DNA from: Schizophyllum amplum
Lineage: Eukaryota; Basidiomycota; Agaricomycetes; Agaricales; Schizophyllaceae
Direction of reading: 5' to 3'
Assembly (NCBI GenBank): GCA_007026445.1
Contig: VDMD01000003.1
Location: 992,001 to 1,056,000 of the forward strand
DNA: 64,000 nt
Below, piece by piece: positions 11,631-22,825 of this stretch. Position 1 is the first letter of the stretch; every line of letters begins with the position of its first letter. The notes beneath the pieces are model-generated. The model was not told where the DNA came from. It did no database searches and was given only the letters and a program-made list of their open reading frames with translations. A program made the position numbers and the translations under genes.

Positions 11631-13771
11631 CTACAATTCGTCAAAGAACTTGCCCTCGATCTCAACCTCATTGCGCCCCTTCTTCTTCTTCACAACCAGG
11701 ACATCCTTTCCTTGCTTGCGCTTCCGCTTCTTCTCCTGCGGTGCGTCCGAGTCCGAGCCTGAGTCGTCCGAGTCGTCCGAGTCGTCCTTCACTTCGGACT
11801 TCTTCGCCTTCACTGTGGTCTCCTCCTTCCCATTCGCATCCTTACCCTTTGCAATCGCTGCCTCGTCCTCCTCGCCGCCGCCCTCGTCTGCATCACTGGC
11901 ATCCTCATCTGCATCCTTCGCAACACCTGACCACTCTTCCTCTTCCTCCTCTTCCTTCTCGTCGCCATCGTGTTCCGCCTCCTCCTCTTCCGCCTCCTCC
12001 TCTTCCGCCTCCTCCTCTTCCCTAAAAAACGCCTCAAGGTTCGTCAACCTCAGCACCTCGTCGTGCCCGACGCTGCCGACCCAATACCGGCCGGATGCTG
12101 GTTGCTCGTCCTCCTCCTCATCCTTCGCCTTCCCACCGCTTGCATTGTTTCCGACGTTTGTGCTGAATGTCTCTGCGCCCGCATCATCCCCCTCTACTGG
12201 CCCCTCCCCGACCGCCACCCGCTCCACCGGCCACTCGCCGTGATCGGCGACGACGCCGAGGAGCTTCGTCGGCAGCACCTGCACCGCGCGCACGAAGCCA
12301 TCAGACGAGCCGGTGAGCACGGTGCGAGAGGTGTCAACGTTGAGGGAGGAGAGATCAGGGAGGTTGCAGAGGGCGTCGATGGATTGGGGGTGGCTACATG
12401 GAGAGTGGGTAGTACGAAAGGAGACAAAGAAGGGGGGAAAGTGAGTAAGTGACCGAACACCACGACCAAACCACCAACTCACCCTGGCACCCGATCCACA
12501 CAATCTCCCCACCCACTGATGCGGTTGAAGATGGAGAGTACGCCGAGCTGGGTGCCGACGACGGCTTTCGTGCCTCTGAAGGGAGTAACGAAGTCATCAG
12601 CGGTCAGATGCGACTGTATACGCTGCTCGCGTAGGGCTTGCGCCGTGCCATGCGGTGTTGGAACTTGACCACTCACCCTCCAATCATCACAATCGACAAC
12701 AGCTCGTCCTCCTGGTCCTCCGAATGCGCAATCGGCTTCGTCGTCTTCGCGCGCACATCCATGACGGAGAGGCTGCCGTCGCCGCTGTTGGGTGGGTGAG
12801 ACGGCAGTCCGAGAGGTGGCGGGGAAGTATGGTGGATGGACAGGGCGAGAAGGGGAAAAAAGTGGGCGCATAGTGCAAGGGTGGGTACGGAGTGGGGGCA
12901 GGCAAGATTGGGCAAAGATACGGAGGAGTATAGGACATAGCCCTTGAAGGCTGGGGAATGTAAGGCTATCAAGGACGATGCACACACCTCGTCGCTATCA
13001 AATGCTTCTTGTCTTCAAGCCATAAGAAGTCGGTGATGTAGTCGAAATGCTGCGTATACGTGCGCGTCGCGTCCCGCTGCCGGGGATCCCAGAGCTGAGA
13101 GAGGGTTGCTGTCAGCGTTGAGCTCGAGCGATCTCTCGGCGAAGGAGCAAAGGAAGAAAGCGCACCGCCAACTGCATGCACAGTTGGAAGTCGACCGCAA
13201 ATCTAGTCACCCACCTTAATCACCCCGTCATCGTCTCCCGTGCTCAACAACCACGACGTTAAGCATTTCACGCGGTTGATCGCTGATCTTTGACGCGCTA
13301 AGCACCTCAGCAATCTCACATTTGGGGAGGACGGCCCCAGCTTACTCGTGCGCGCCGGCTCGCGTATCGGAGACCTTGCCGGTGAGGGTGTCAATGGTGC
13401 TTTGGGGTGAGTAGATAAAGAGGTAGAGTGAAGCAAGATGAGACGTGGGAAGGGGAAGGGAGTCAAGGTCAGTTCTAAGCGTTCTTCAACCAGCCAGGCC
13501 GCGGCACTCACTGCAATCCCTTCCCCTTCCCCGCCGCGTACAGTTTCGCTCCGTCTTTCGTAATCGCCAGCCCACGACACGACCGCTTCGACGTCCGTAT
13601 AGAGAATGCGGGTGCGGGGGACTCAGAAGACGCAGACGAGGACGCTATGTTCCCCTGCGCGTCGTAGGTGTAGGCCTTGACGTGCCCGGACAGCAACGCG
13701 GTGTAAACGGTGGGATGTTTTGGGTGGAAGACGAGGTCAAAGATTTGGGAGCCCACGGTGATGAAGGGCAT
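11631..13771 (-). CDS. JIP5: WD40 protein, Jip5/WDR55 family (ribosome biogenesis)
   Basis: This WD40-repeat nucleolar protein of the Jip5/WDR55 family is linked to 60S ribosome biogenesis and rRNA processing. The start is the ATG at 13771 opening MPFITVGSQIFDLVFHPKHP; the GTG 12 bases upstream is not a credible start. Exons then read GKGLHTIDTLTGKVSDTRAG, ESAINRVKCLTSWLLSTGDD, LWDPRQRDATRTYTQHFDY, GDGSLSVMDVRAKTTKPIAH and ALCNLPDLSSLNVDTSRTVL. These are blades of one propeller separated by introns of about 50-180 bases. The C-terminal exon has a very acidic tract (long Glu/Asp runs near 11800-12040), then a basic KKKRKRKQGK stretch, and ends at EIEGKFFDEL, as in the family. The acidic-basic tail suits nucleolar RNA-protein assembly. 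It is divergent from SET1 across 1.1 kb. The family call is firm. Confidence 0.85.
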
Positions 13772-14913
13772 GGTTGCAGACACAAGGGGACAAGCGGGAG
13801 GGGACTCGGGAGAGCGGCGGAGAGGCGCCCGTGATCGAGGGCGTGATCAAATCGTGATCGAAGAATTTCCAAAATATGCGGCGATTGCCGGCGCGTACCA
13901 TCGTTGGGAATGGGCGACGTTGAGGGCGACGTGCTGGCGACGTGTCCTTTGTCAAAGTGTTCAAACGTTCACGGTCCGTCATTGTTCTATGTGCTAATGG
14001 TCGCACTTTGGCGTTCTGCAAGGCTTTTTGGATGGGCATTGACACACTCATCGCTGTCGAGTGTCTACGTGCAGTAACTCAGGGAGCAGATTGTACGACG
14101 AGTTGACATGAAGGTCTTCGATGGCAATTGGCAAGCAAAGGAAAACTCGAGATTGTGGGTCATGAGAATCGACTGGTGTCCCAACACGGTATCCGTCGTC
14201 TAGGGGCCGTCGCCGTCATATGAAGGTGCATATATCCGGGTGTGGCGCGCAGTGCTGCTCGATGTCGATGTAGAAGCAGGAACCGAAGGGTCCTGGGCGG
14301 TGGCAAAGCCATCCATAGCCACGATTCCAGGCTTTGCCAATGTATGTGCGGCATGGAATCGCCAGACGCGGACCTGCCGTGAACATGGATGCATGTTCGC
14401 AGCGACTCCAGGTCTTGAACGTTGAACTTCCATGATACGGAGACCTATTTGTGAAGAGTTAGATCATGCAAATCGAGAGGAAAAAAGTGTGAAGGGCGCA
14501 CGAAAGAAGATGGAGTTTGGCTGAAGGTATCTTGATTCTCTTGCCACGTATAGAAAAGGCTGGATGTCCTCGGAGTAACGAAACCGGACCAAAGTTGGAT
14601 CACGTCGTTCTGAGATGGCTGCCAGAGCACCTTGGGGATTATGACGACCGCGCTTCAGGTGAGCTGAAAGTGAGCGGCAAGAACAAGGCGGTCATGTGAG
14701 CCTGCGGCTCGCCATCTCAGATTTATCGCCAGAGTTCTACCCAAGTTCCGCCAGGCGGCGCATCGCAGAATCTGAGGGCTGGGAGGACGACGATGACGGT
14801 TTGGGAAAAGATTTGATGACCTGCTGTGCACTGTTTGGTCCGAGTTTGGTCGCCGTCCCGCCGTCGCCGTCGTCGGTCACGCTCCTTCGTCTTCGCCGCC
14901 ATCGCCGCCCCCA
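13772..14913. other. divergent intergenic region between Jip5 and SET1
   Basis: These 1.1 kb lie between the starts of two divergent genes and probably carry both promoters. The minus strand has an open stretch at 14160-14433 and another near 14460-14700, but their splice signals and family content are not convincing. A small unannotated gene is possible but not supported. Confidence 0.45.
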
Positions 14914-17900
14914 ATGTCGGGCAAAGCCCCGCCCAAGGGGCCTAAAGCCTTCTTCTCCCATGCCCCGCTACCCACAGGCCCGAAATCAATGCGGCTCGAG
15001 GGCGCCAACTCGTCTTTGCCGCCGTCAAACGGTTCACGCATCCCCGACCGTGAACGCGAACGGGACCGCGACCGCGACCGCGACCGGCGTCGACGGAGGA
15101 CCCCTAGCCCACCCTACCGCTCACGAACGCCCTCCGAATCGGTCGCGTCGAGGTCGCGGGCGCCGCACTACAGCACCGGCGCTAATGGTTTCGTCAATGG
15201 CTACACGCACGGACCCGGCAGCAGCTCTAGCAGCCGAGACCGTCTTTATTCGAACAACACAAAGGGAAAGATGTCAGACAAGTGCGATGAGGAGAGCCCC
15301 GACGACGGCTGGCCATTCGAAACGGTGAGCATTTGGGCTGATGTTGCGCGCGCGTGAAATTGCCATATTTATACTCAATGTCTCGACAGCCTGCAAAGCG
15401 CGCTGCGTCGCCCCCCCGCGCGCCCATCGCGATCTCTCTGGCCCTGAGGCCGGCTGCGAACCAGAATGGACGTGGACCGCAAAATTCGCTGATGATTCCG
15501 AGGAGTGTGAGAAAGGCCACGGTGCCAAGTCATGCGTCGTCGAGCTCGACGGGAGAGCCGCCCCCACCGCCGCCTCCACCTGATGCTCCGCCGCCGCCGC
15601 CGCCGCCTCCTGCAGCGGATGATGCCCCACCTCCGCCGCCGCCATTATATCCACCGCCGCCCCCGCCGTCAGCACCTCCAGCCGCGGATGACGCGCCGCC
15701 ACCCCCGCCGCCGCCTTCAGGGCCGGATGCTTTACCACCGCCGCCGCCAGAACCTATGTACAAGTCTCCTCCTCCCCCTCCTCCACCGTCATCCATGCCA
15801 GCACCTCCACCTCCAGAGCCTCCCAGAGCGTCTCCTCCGCCTCCGCCACCCCCAAGCTCGACGCCGCCGCCTGCCCCGCCTCCAATGCCGCCGCGGATAT
15901 CGTTCGCGCTGCCTATGAAGCCAATGGGCCTCCAACCGCCTCAGCCATCGAAGAGGCCACCGTCACCACCGCCCCCACCACCACATGGCGCGCCGATGTC
16001 TCCGTCCGATGACATGTTCGCGCCGTCGCCTCCCACGCCCTCATCGGCTCCGCCACCACCTCCGTCGGGGGATGCGCCACCCCCACCACCGACGGGAGTG
16101 GCTCCTCCGCCTCCAGACGGGCCTCCCCCGCCGCCAACTTCAGCGCCTCCGCCTGCTCCCCCGCCACGTCCTGCCCCAATATCCTTTGCACTTCCGAAAT
16201 CCTCGGTCCTGTCGCGAGAAGCCGGCCCATCACTCGTGTCCGCTCTTCCGGCAAAGCCCATGCGTACAACGCGATCTCCGTCACCCGCATTCGCGATCTC
16301 GCCTCCCCGGGAACCGTCTCCGGCCCGTGAGCCGACGCCACCGCCTCGCGAGGCAACGCCGCCGCCTCCCCCTCCTCCCAAGCTGTACTCCTTGCCGCCT
16401 CCACCAGCGTACCCGCCGCCGCGAGAGGAGTATCCAGCAGAGCGTGCCTTCAAGATAGTTTACGATCCCTCCGTGGACTCTGTCTCTCCAGAGAAGCGCG
16501 CGTACTACAAGAAGCTCGCCGAGCACATCAAGGCGAGCGACCTCGCTGCGCAAAGGTTACGTACGGTCAAGGGCAAGGACAAGCAGTCCGCACATATGAT
16601 CATGCGTTATGAGGGGCAAGTAGCGGGAAAGCGGAGTAAGGGGAAGGGGAAGGCGGATCCTGACGGTGATATAGACATGCAGAGCGCGCCAGAGACAAAT
16701 GAGGAAGACAGTAAGCCCATCGTCAATGGCCACAACAGCAAAGAGGGCGACGCGTTTTGTGAGGAGGAAATTGTGCCGAGCGATCCGAGGAAGGTTTTCG
16801 ACCATAGGCGGCCCCCGTCAAGGCGACCACCCATGAAGGAGCTGTGTGCCGTTCAGTACGAGGTGCGTGGTCGTTGGCTTTGTGCTCATACAGTGTCTAA
16901 CATCTGCTGCTCCTTCAGTACGATCCCGTTACGTCTGTGTCACCACCACCATCCGCCGTCCTCGTCGCCGGCATACCACCGCTCACGCCGAACGCGAACA
17001 TCAAGCGACACCTCATGCAGCATGGTTATCTCGAGAGCTTTGAGCCGCAAATCGACCCTACCAACGGCGCCGCTCTCGGCATCGTCTGGGCCAAGTTCGC
17101 CAACACGCCCGGGACTCCGGGGTCGGCCATTGCGAAGGCGTGCATAGCGAAAGGGCATGGCAAGCCCGCCACTAGCATCGGCGGTATCAAGACGGCCGGC
17201 AACTCACAGCTCACGGTCGTCATGGACGCCGACCAGAAAGTGCTGAAGGCTCTGCTCAGGCAGCTGAACGATCGGCGGAAAGGCAAGGGCAAGGAGAGCA
17301 AGAAGCCGCAGCTCGCAGCGCCGAACGGCGCCAGCAAGAGCGCGACGCCGCTCACACCAAGCTTGAACGGAGTCGCTCCTCACGCGAAGACGGCGGCGGT
17401 AGCAGCGGGCAATGCGACGCCTCAGGCGCCGACACCAGTGCCGCATCAGATACCTGGACTACCACAGAACCCGTACATTGCTGCAGCGGCGAAGGCCCAC
17501 CCCTCCCTTCCCATGAACCCGACGCTGCTCGCGCAGGCTCCCATGCAACATGCGCTACCGGCTATACCCCTGCCCGCCACAGAGCTCATGGCGCGCGCGT
17601 CGACTTCACGAGGGGACAAGGAGCGCGGTCGGCATCATGACCGGGAGCGAATGCGGGATCATGGCCGCGACGGCGATGTTCGCATGTCGTCGCCGCCACG
17701 ACACGAACGTGACGCCATGTCGCGCCGGAGAGAGGACAGGGAGCGTGTACCACGCGAAGGCAAGCCTGCGAGTGCGCGAGGGCGCGGGGGCATGTCGTTC
17801 TTCCGCGCTCGGCGTGACCCGATCATGTCCGCGGAGCCGATGAAAGACACCTATGAGCCGCCCCCGCGAGTTAGCACCGCGAAGGACACATATGTGCCGG

Positions 17901-20208
17901 GCAAGCAGCCGCTTGTGGATACGTATGTTCCCGGGCATGAGCGTGGGCGAGGCAGGGATGGTAGGAGAGAACGCGGAGAGCGGAGACGGAGTCGGGAGTA
18001 TCATACGAAGGATGAGAGGAGACACGGCAGACGGCGGTCCAAGTCGGCGTCGCGGTCAAGATCGGTCGAGGACAGGCGCAGGAGCCGTCGTGCGCCACGG
18101 ACAGGGTCCCATTCAGCGTCGCCGGGGCGGTATGGGCGCAGGAGACGGGTGGAGGACTTCAGGGACAGGGAGAAGGACCAGCGCAAGAGGAGCGATGTGA
18201 TGGACGAACTGGCGAAGATGGGGAAGGCGTACGTCAAGGTCGCACTTGGCGGCCGCGTCAGTGATGCCGTGCGGGAAGAGGACGTGCGCGCGTTCTTTGG
18301 CGGCGGATTTAGGATTTCAGATGTGCGTGGTAGCATTTCTTTCGCTCGGACCGTCTGCTCATCTCTTTCAGGTCCTGAAAGACCGCAATGCGTGGTATGT
18401 CACGATGCCCGACCTGGCTGATGCCAACCGCGCCGTTCACTTCTTCACCAACACCAACCGTCTGCTCGGCTACAACACTGTTACGTTGACGGCGCACGAA
18501 CGACCCGCCCCATCGATCAAGCACGACAAGCAGGAGCTCACTACGGATGAAATTGTCGAGCAAGCGGCCGAGATCGTCATGCACGACTTGCGGAGGATGC
18601 TAGAGAAGGACATCATGGACCGTGTCGTCGCACAGGACATCCGAAAGCTGCTGGCTACCGAAAAGGCGAAGACCAACAACACAGTGGTGCAGGAATCAGT
18701 GCCCACCGTCACTGAGATCATACACGCCGACCGGAAGAGCCTGGCGTCACTGTCCTTCAAGAAGAAGTCGAAACGTATACCGGCCAACCTTCCTCCCAAG
18801 CCCCAGGTCTTGCTACCGCAAGGCGTCGATAATGAAATCTCCGTGGCACCTATCGACGACGAGGAAGAGGAGGCGCCGCAGAAGAAGCGGCAGCGCCGGG
18901 ATATCAAGCGCATCCGCAAGATTGTAGCCTCGGATGTGGAGTCGGAGGACGATGACACGACGTCGAATACCATCGTCGACGACGTAGTCACGGACCGCAA
19001 GCGTGCTTCGGAGGACAGCGAGCTACCAGAGCCAGCTAGGAAGAAGGTCAAGCTCGATGCGAAGGTCGACAAGCTCCGCGAAGCCGGCGTCGAGCAAGTC
19101 GTCCTTCCGGAAGCGTACGTGGAGCCTGCGGTCGCACAGATCCGTGTGACGCCGGACACTCCTCCATCGCCTCTCCGCTCGCTGTCTCCTGCTGCTGCCG
19201 CTCCGGCGAAGAAGCGGAAGCGTGTAGCAATTCAACCGTCTCCGTCACCCTCGCCGGCCGTCGATCCCCTGGGAAGCGGGATATGCGAAGACGAGGAGGA
19301 TATGTACTTTGCCAAGCTCGTGCTCGCCGACGAAGACCCAATACCGTCCCGACCATCCTCGCCAGAACCTTCGGATCTACCCACATTCAGAAAGCACGAA
19401 TCCGGGGCCGCACGCACGGAAGGTTATTACAAGATCAGCCACGCCGAGAAAGCCGCCTACGTCGCACAGTACCAGTCGCGTACCAACGCACCCGAGCCAG
19501 AGCCCGTTGTACAGGAGCGCAAGCCGCAAGTCACGTCCTCGCGGTCGAACCGTGCCAATGCGCGTCGCCGTGCGCAAGGGTTGGAGGAGATGAACCAGAT
19601 GCAGCGCGCCCTGGCACTATCTAAGGGCGAGACGGCGGCCGGGGAGTTGTCCTTCAAGTTCAACCAGCTTCAAACGCGCAAGAAACACCTTCGTTTTGCG
19701 CGTTCCCCTATTCACGATTGGGGCTTGTACGCCATGGAGCGCATTGCGCGTGGGGAGATGGTCATCGAATACGTCGGCGAGGTTATTCGTGCGCAGGTGG
19801 CAGACAAGCGCGAGACGACATACGAGCGCCAGGGCATCGGTAGCAGTTACCTTTTCCGCATTGACGAGGAGATCGTTGTGGACGCGACAAAGAAGGGTAA
19901 CCTTGGGTACGTTCCTTTAACATCGGTTTATTTTCCCAGTGCTAAATGTACGACAGGCGACTTATCAACCATTCTTGCGACCCTAATTGCACGGCCAAGA
20001 TCATCACAATCAACGGGGAGAAGAAGATTGTCATATACGCCAAGATAGATATCGAGCTCGGCGACGAGATCACTTATGGTGCGTATTCGTCGAAACATAC
20101 GACGCGCAGTATGGCTGATGCGTCCTCGCAGACTACCATTTCCCCTTCGAGCAGGACAAGATTCCCTGTCTCTGTGGGACGGTCAAGTGTCGGGGCTTCC
20201 TCAACTGA
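14914..20208 (+). CDS. SET1: SET1 histone H3 lysine-4 methyltransferase (COMPASS catalytic subunit)
   Basis: This is the nuclear enzyme that methylates H3K4 in the COMPASS complex at active promoters. Six exons (introns near 15325-15389, 16861-16918, 18320-18370, 19909-19956 and 20080-20131) give about 1,670 residues. The order is an RD/RS-like repeat ([18 protein letters not shown]) near residue 50, then a long proline-rich tract from exon 2 (genomic 15540-16440). Next come the Set1 RRM ([20 protein letters not shown]), an Arg/Ser-rich region, and a second RNA-binding-like segment ([20 protein letters not shown]). The N-SET and SET domain follow, with [36 protein letters not shown] and GDEITYDYHFPF. 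The post-SET ends at [15 protein letters not shown]. The catalytic NHSCxPNC motif and post-SET cysteines are intact. The proline tract is unusually formin-like. Jip5 lies divergent upstream. The call is very firm. Confidence 0.95.
15540..16440 (+). repeat. proline-rich low-complexity tract inside SET1
   Basis: About 900 bases of GC-rich imperfect CCN repeats encode poly-proline blocks separated by short linkers such as [18 protein letters not shown] and ISFALPKS. They form a formin FH1-like composition of about 300 residues between the N-terminal RD repeat and the RRM. The frame stays open throughout, so this is coding and under constraint. Confidence 0.85.
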
Positions 20209-20601
20209 ATCCGTTACACCTGCATCGTTGTTATTACTGCACACCGTTCTGCGCATCGTCAATTGGTTCTGTCATTCATCTGCTGTTTATACCTCCTCGC
20301 TTTGCACGTTGGTTCCCTTATGTATCGTCTAACAGTCTGATTTTTGGTGGTAATATTATCACTCGCATGGCTCGTGTATACATCATCTTGGGTACAGAAG
20401 CAGCGACTAAGTCTCCGGATGAATCAAGTCCGAGAGTGCAGAACACTACCATCACCAGATCATCACTGACTCGAAGATGACCATGACCAGGTTACGGGTT
20501 GTCGTGAATATTATCGCGAATACTCATGTTGTAGGGAAGTCTCATAACTAATCTCCGACATCGACCTCAGTAATAGTCTCCCCAGGCAGACGTTCGTAGC
20601 C
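20209..20601. other. intergenic region, SET1 3' side
   Basis: This region follows the SET1 stop and precedes the stop of the convergent F-box locus. It holds the two 3' UTRs; no gene or repeat was seen. Confidence 0.55.
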
Positions 20602-22137
20602 TCAGTAAGTACTATTTGTCACGAGGCGGCCAGTACAATGGTCCGCAATCCGGTACTCCAATAAGGCGAAATCCTTCCCATCCACATTGCGAGGGTATCG
20701 CCTGGACAAAAACATCTCTCTCACCGCCTCCAAGAACTCAGGGTCCTCCGCATCACAATACATGGCCTCGAAGTGAAGCACCAAGCGCGAAAGGTTCGGG
20801 AGAAAGGTCAGCGAGCCTATGTCGCCATCTCGCGACAGCGTTTTCTATCAAATTGAGTGTTATGATCCGAGGGTAGTCAGGGTGTCCCACCCATTCATCA
20901 TTGGCGATTTCCAGCTGCTTTAGTTGTGGGAGGCGCCGGAGACAGTCGATGACACCCTCTCCTTGGTCGGATGACTCCAAGGCCTGCAGCGTGAGGGACC
21001 GAAGCGACGGACATTCCGAGGAAAGGTCCAGCATGGATGACAACGCCCTCGATGGGTTGACCGCGAGGTTTGGCAATGCGGACAAGCGCAGCGACCTGAG
21101 GCTGGGGCATGCTAATCTGTGGCACAACGCGATGCTTTCGTGGTGAAAAGCACGAGCTCCTCCAGATGCGGGAAGCATACCTGCTCCCGGGCGTCGAGGG
21201 CAGCGAAGTCTCCGAACGCGCGCGCCTCGATATCCTGAGCATGTGCGCAAAGTTTGGCTGCAGGCCATAACGGCTTCGAGGCACGGCGCGAGGGCGACTC
21301 TGTTGCTGTCGCCGCAGATGATATCGATATTCGTGATAGGCCACGGCTGCGGTAGAGAGAAGGGGAGGATGGCGATGGTATAATAGATGCTGAGGCTGAT
21401 CACTTCGGACGCACGATGGAATGCGTCGAGCGGCACCTTGACGGCGACGTCGTCCTGGATGTCCAGAGAGATGGACAGGTCCTTCAGCATGGGAAACGTC
21501 CTCGCAGACAGGGCATCGTAGGCGTGCCTCGGAATATTATGAATCGCTAAGCGCTCCCACCGGCCCGCCTGCGCGCATAGTATCGCCCATGCCTCGTCGC
21601 TCCAGATCTTCTCCAGGGTCGGTGGGGCATTGTAGTCGTCCGCGTCCACATGAATTTCGATAATGAGTTCCAACGGTACTTGCCCCGTCTTCTCCCGCTC
21701 GTATTTCACAGCCGAAGTGTGTTTGTAGAAGGGTGTCTCCACGCAGTTGAACCGCAGCGTCGACCACAGGCGTGGCGTCTTCAGAGCGACATCACGCCAT
21801 CGGCGGCACACGCCAACAAAGTTGAGCTTCCTTTGCCCAGTATAAGAGACTTCCCAGCGGTTGGGTAAGGCAAGCAGGAATATTTCCGATAATATCTCTG
21901 TAGGCAGGCGGCGATATGGGGAGAGGAGCGCGTCGTGCATGTCAATTGCTTGCGTATGAGGTTTCTCGACTCTCGGAGCATCTGTTCTTCAACCGCGAGT
22001 TCGTCGTCAAGAGCGCGTAGGTCTTGTGCTTTCTGTGAGATCAAATGCGCGTCGTGGCCGCTTGGGACGTAGCCAGAACGGTGGAGGGACACATTTGCAA
22101 CAGCACGGGCGTCGTCCAAAGCATCGCTTACTTGCAT
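20602..22137 (-). pseudogene. F-box/LRR protein gene with several frame changes
   Basis: This would be an F-box substrate adaptor for SCF ubiquitin ligases with a leucine-rich-like C-terminal region. It opens at 22137 with a helical N terminus (LISQKAQDLRALDDELAVEE). Near 21950 the frame must shift by one to reach the F-box (RRLPTEILSEIFLLAL, then FVGVCRRWRDVALKTPRLW). Near 21245 another shift is needed to follow DIEARAFGDFAALDAREQ and FPHLEELVLFTTKASRCATD, and near 21125 another returns to CPSLRSLRLSALPNLAVNP. Near 20832 one extra base must be passed to reach DGDIGSLTFLPNLSRLVLHF and the end at CTGRLVTNSTY. No standard introns explain these changes. It is either a decayed gene or a run of assembly indels; the flanking genes read cleanly, which favours real decay. 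The family call is firm, the pseudogene call less so. Confidence 0.65.
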
Positions 22138-22825
22138 TATTTACTCTTCCCTGCCGCGTGGTTTACCAGAGATAGCGATTTTGTATTCATGATACACACC
22201 ACAGCTGCTGCTGTTGCTCCTGCTCAAGGTCCTCGGCTTCTGATGAGTTTCTTCTGCTGCAGCCGGAATCCGACTGGATCACATATGAGTCAATCACCAA
22301 CATAATTGTAAAGGTGACGATACTGACGTGTTTCCTTGCTCAAGAGAACTATAGCGCGTCCTCAAGAACCCAAAGGTCGAGTGGATCACTTAAGGAGTCT
22401 GTCGACTTGAACAATGCTTCGTGCAGCTGATCAATATGAAGTCAGGAGTCAAGCCAGCGCCGTGAGAATTGCTGAAAGCGGAACACAATGGCACGTATCT
22501 CCAGCGTCTCTCCGACTGGAATTACGTCGAAGCCTCGTCTGCAGGGAGTGCACACCGTAGTGGCAAGTGGTATCATTGAAGGAGAGACTAAATAATTATA
22601 TGTCGAGGTCTACGACTCGGGACATACTTGGAGGGTGCTGCCAAGTCAGCCCACAGCAACGATGCCTACAATACAACAGGTGGTAGTTAGATAGAAATAC
22701 AGATAAGAGCAATGCTTGGGGTATTGCAAAGGGAAATGTGCATGTCACAGATTGCCTCGGCGTCCTAAGGACGGCATATATTCCATGGAAATTCCTTAGA
22801 TCTCGTCCGAGCGTTGGCGACATGA
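22138..22825. other. intergenic region
   Basis: These 690 bases lie between the 5' end of the F-box locus and the stop of the G-alpha gene, both on the minus strand. No exon with a family match, RNA or repeat was found. Confidence 0.5.

Noticed and set aside
13772..13783. Upstream GTG as the Jip5 start
   Set aside because: The codon is GTG; the ATG at 13771 begins the conserved sequence and is the credible start.
14160..14433. Possible small minus-strand gene between Jip5 and SET1
   Set aside because: Two frames are equally open, no splice joins are convincing, and no family was recognised.
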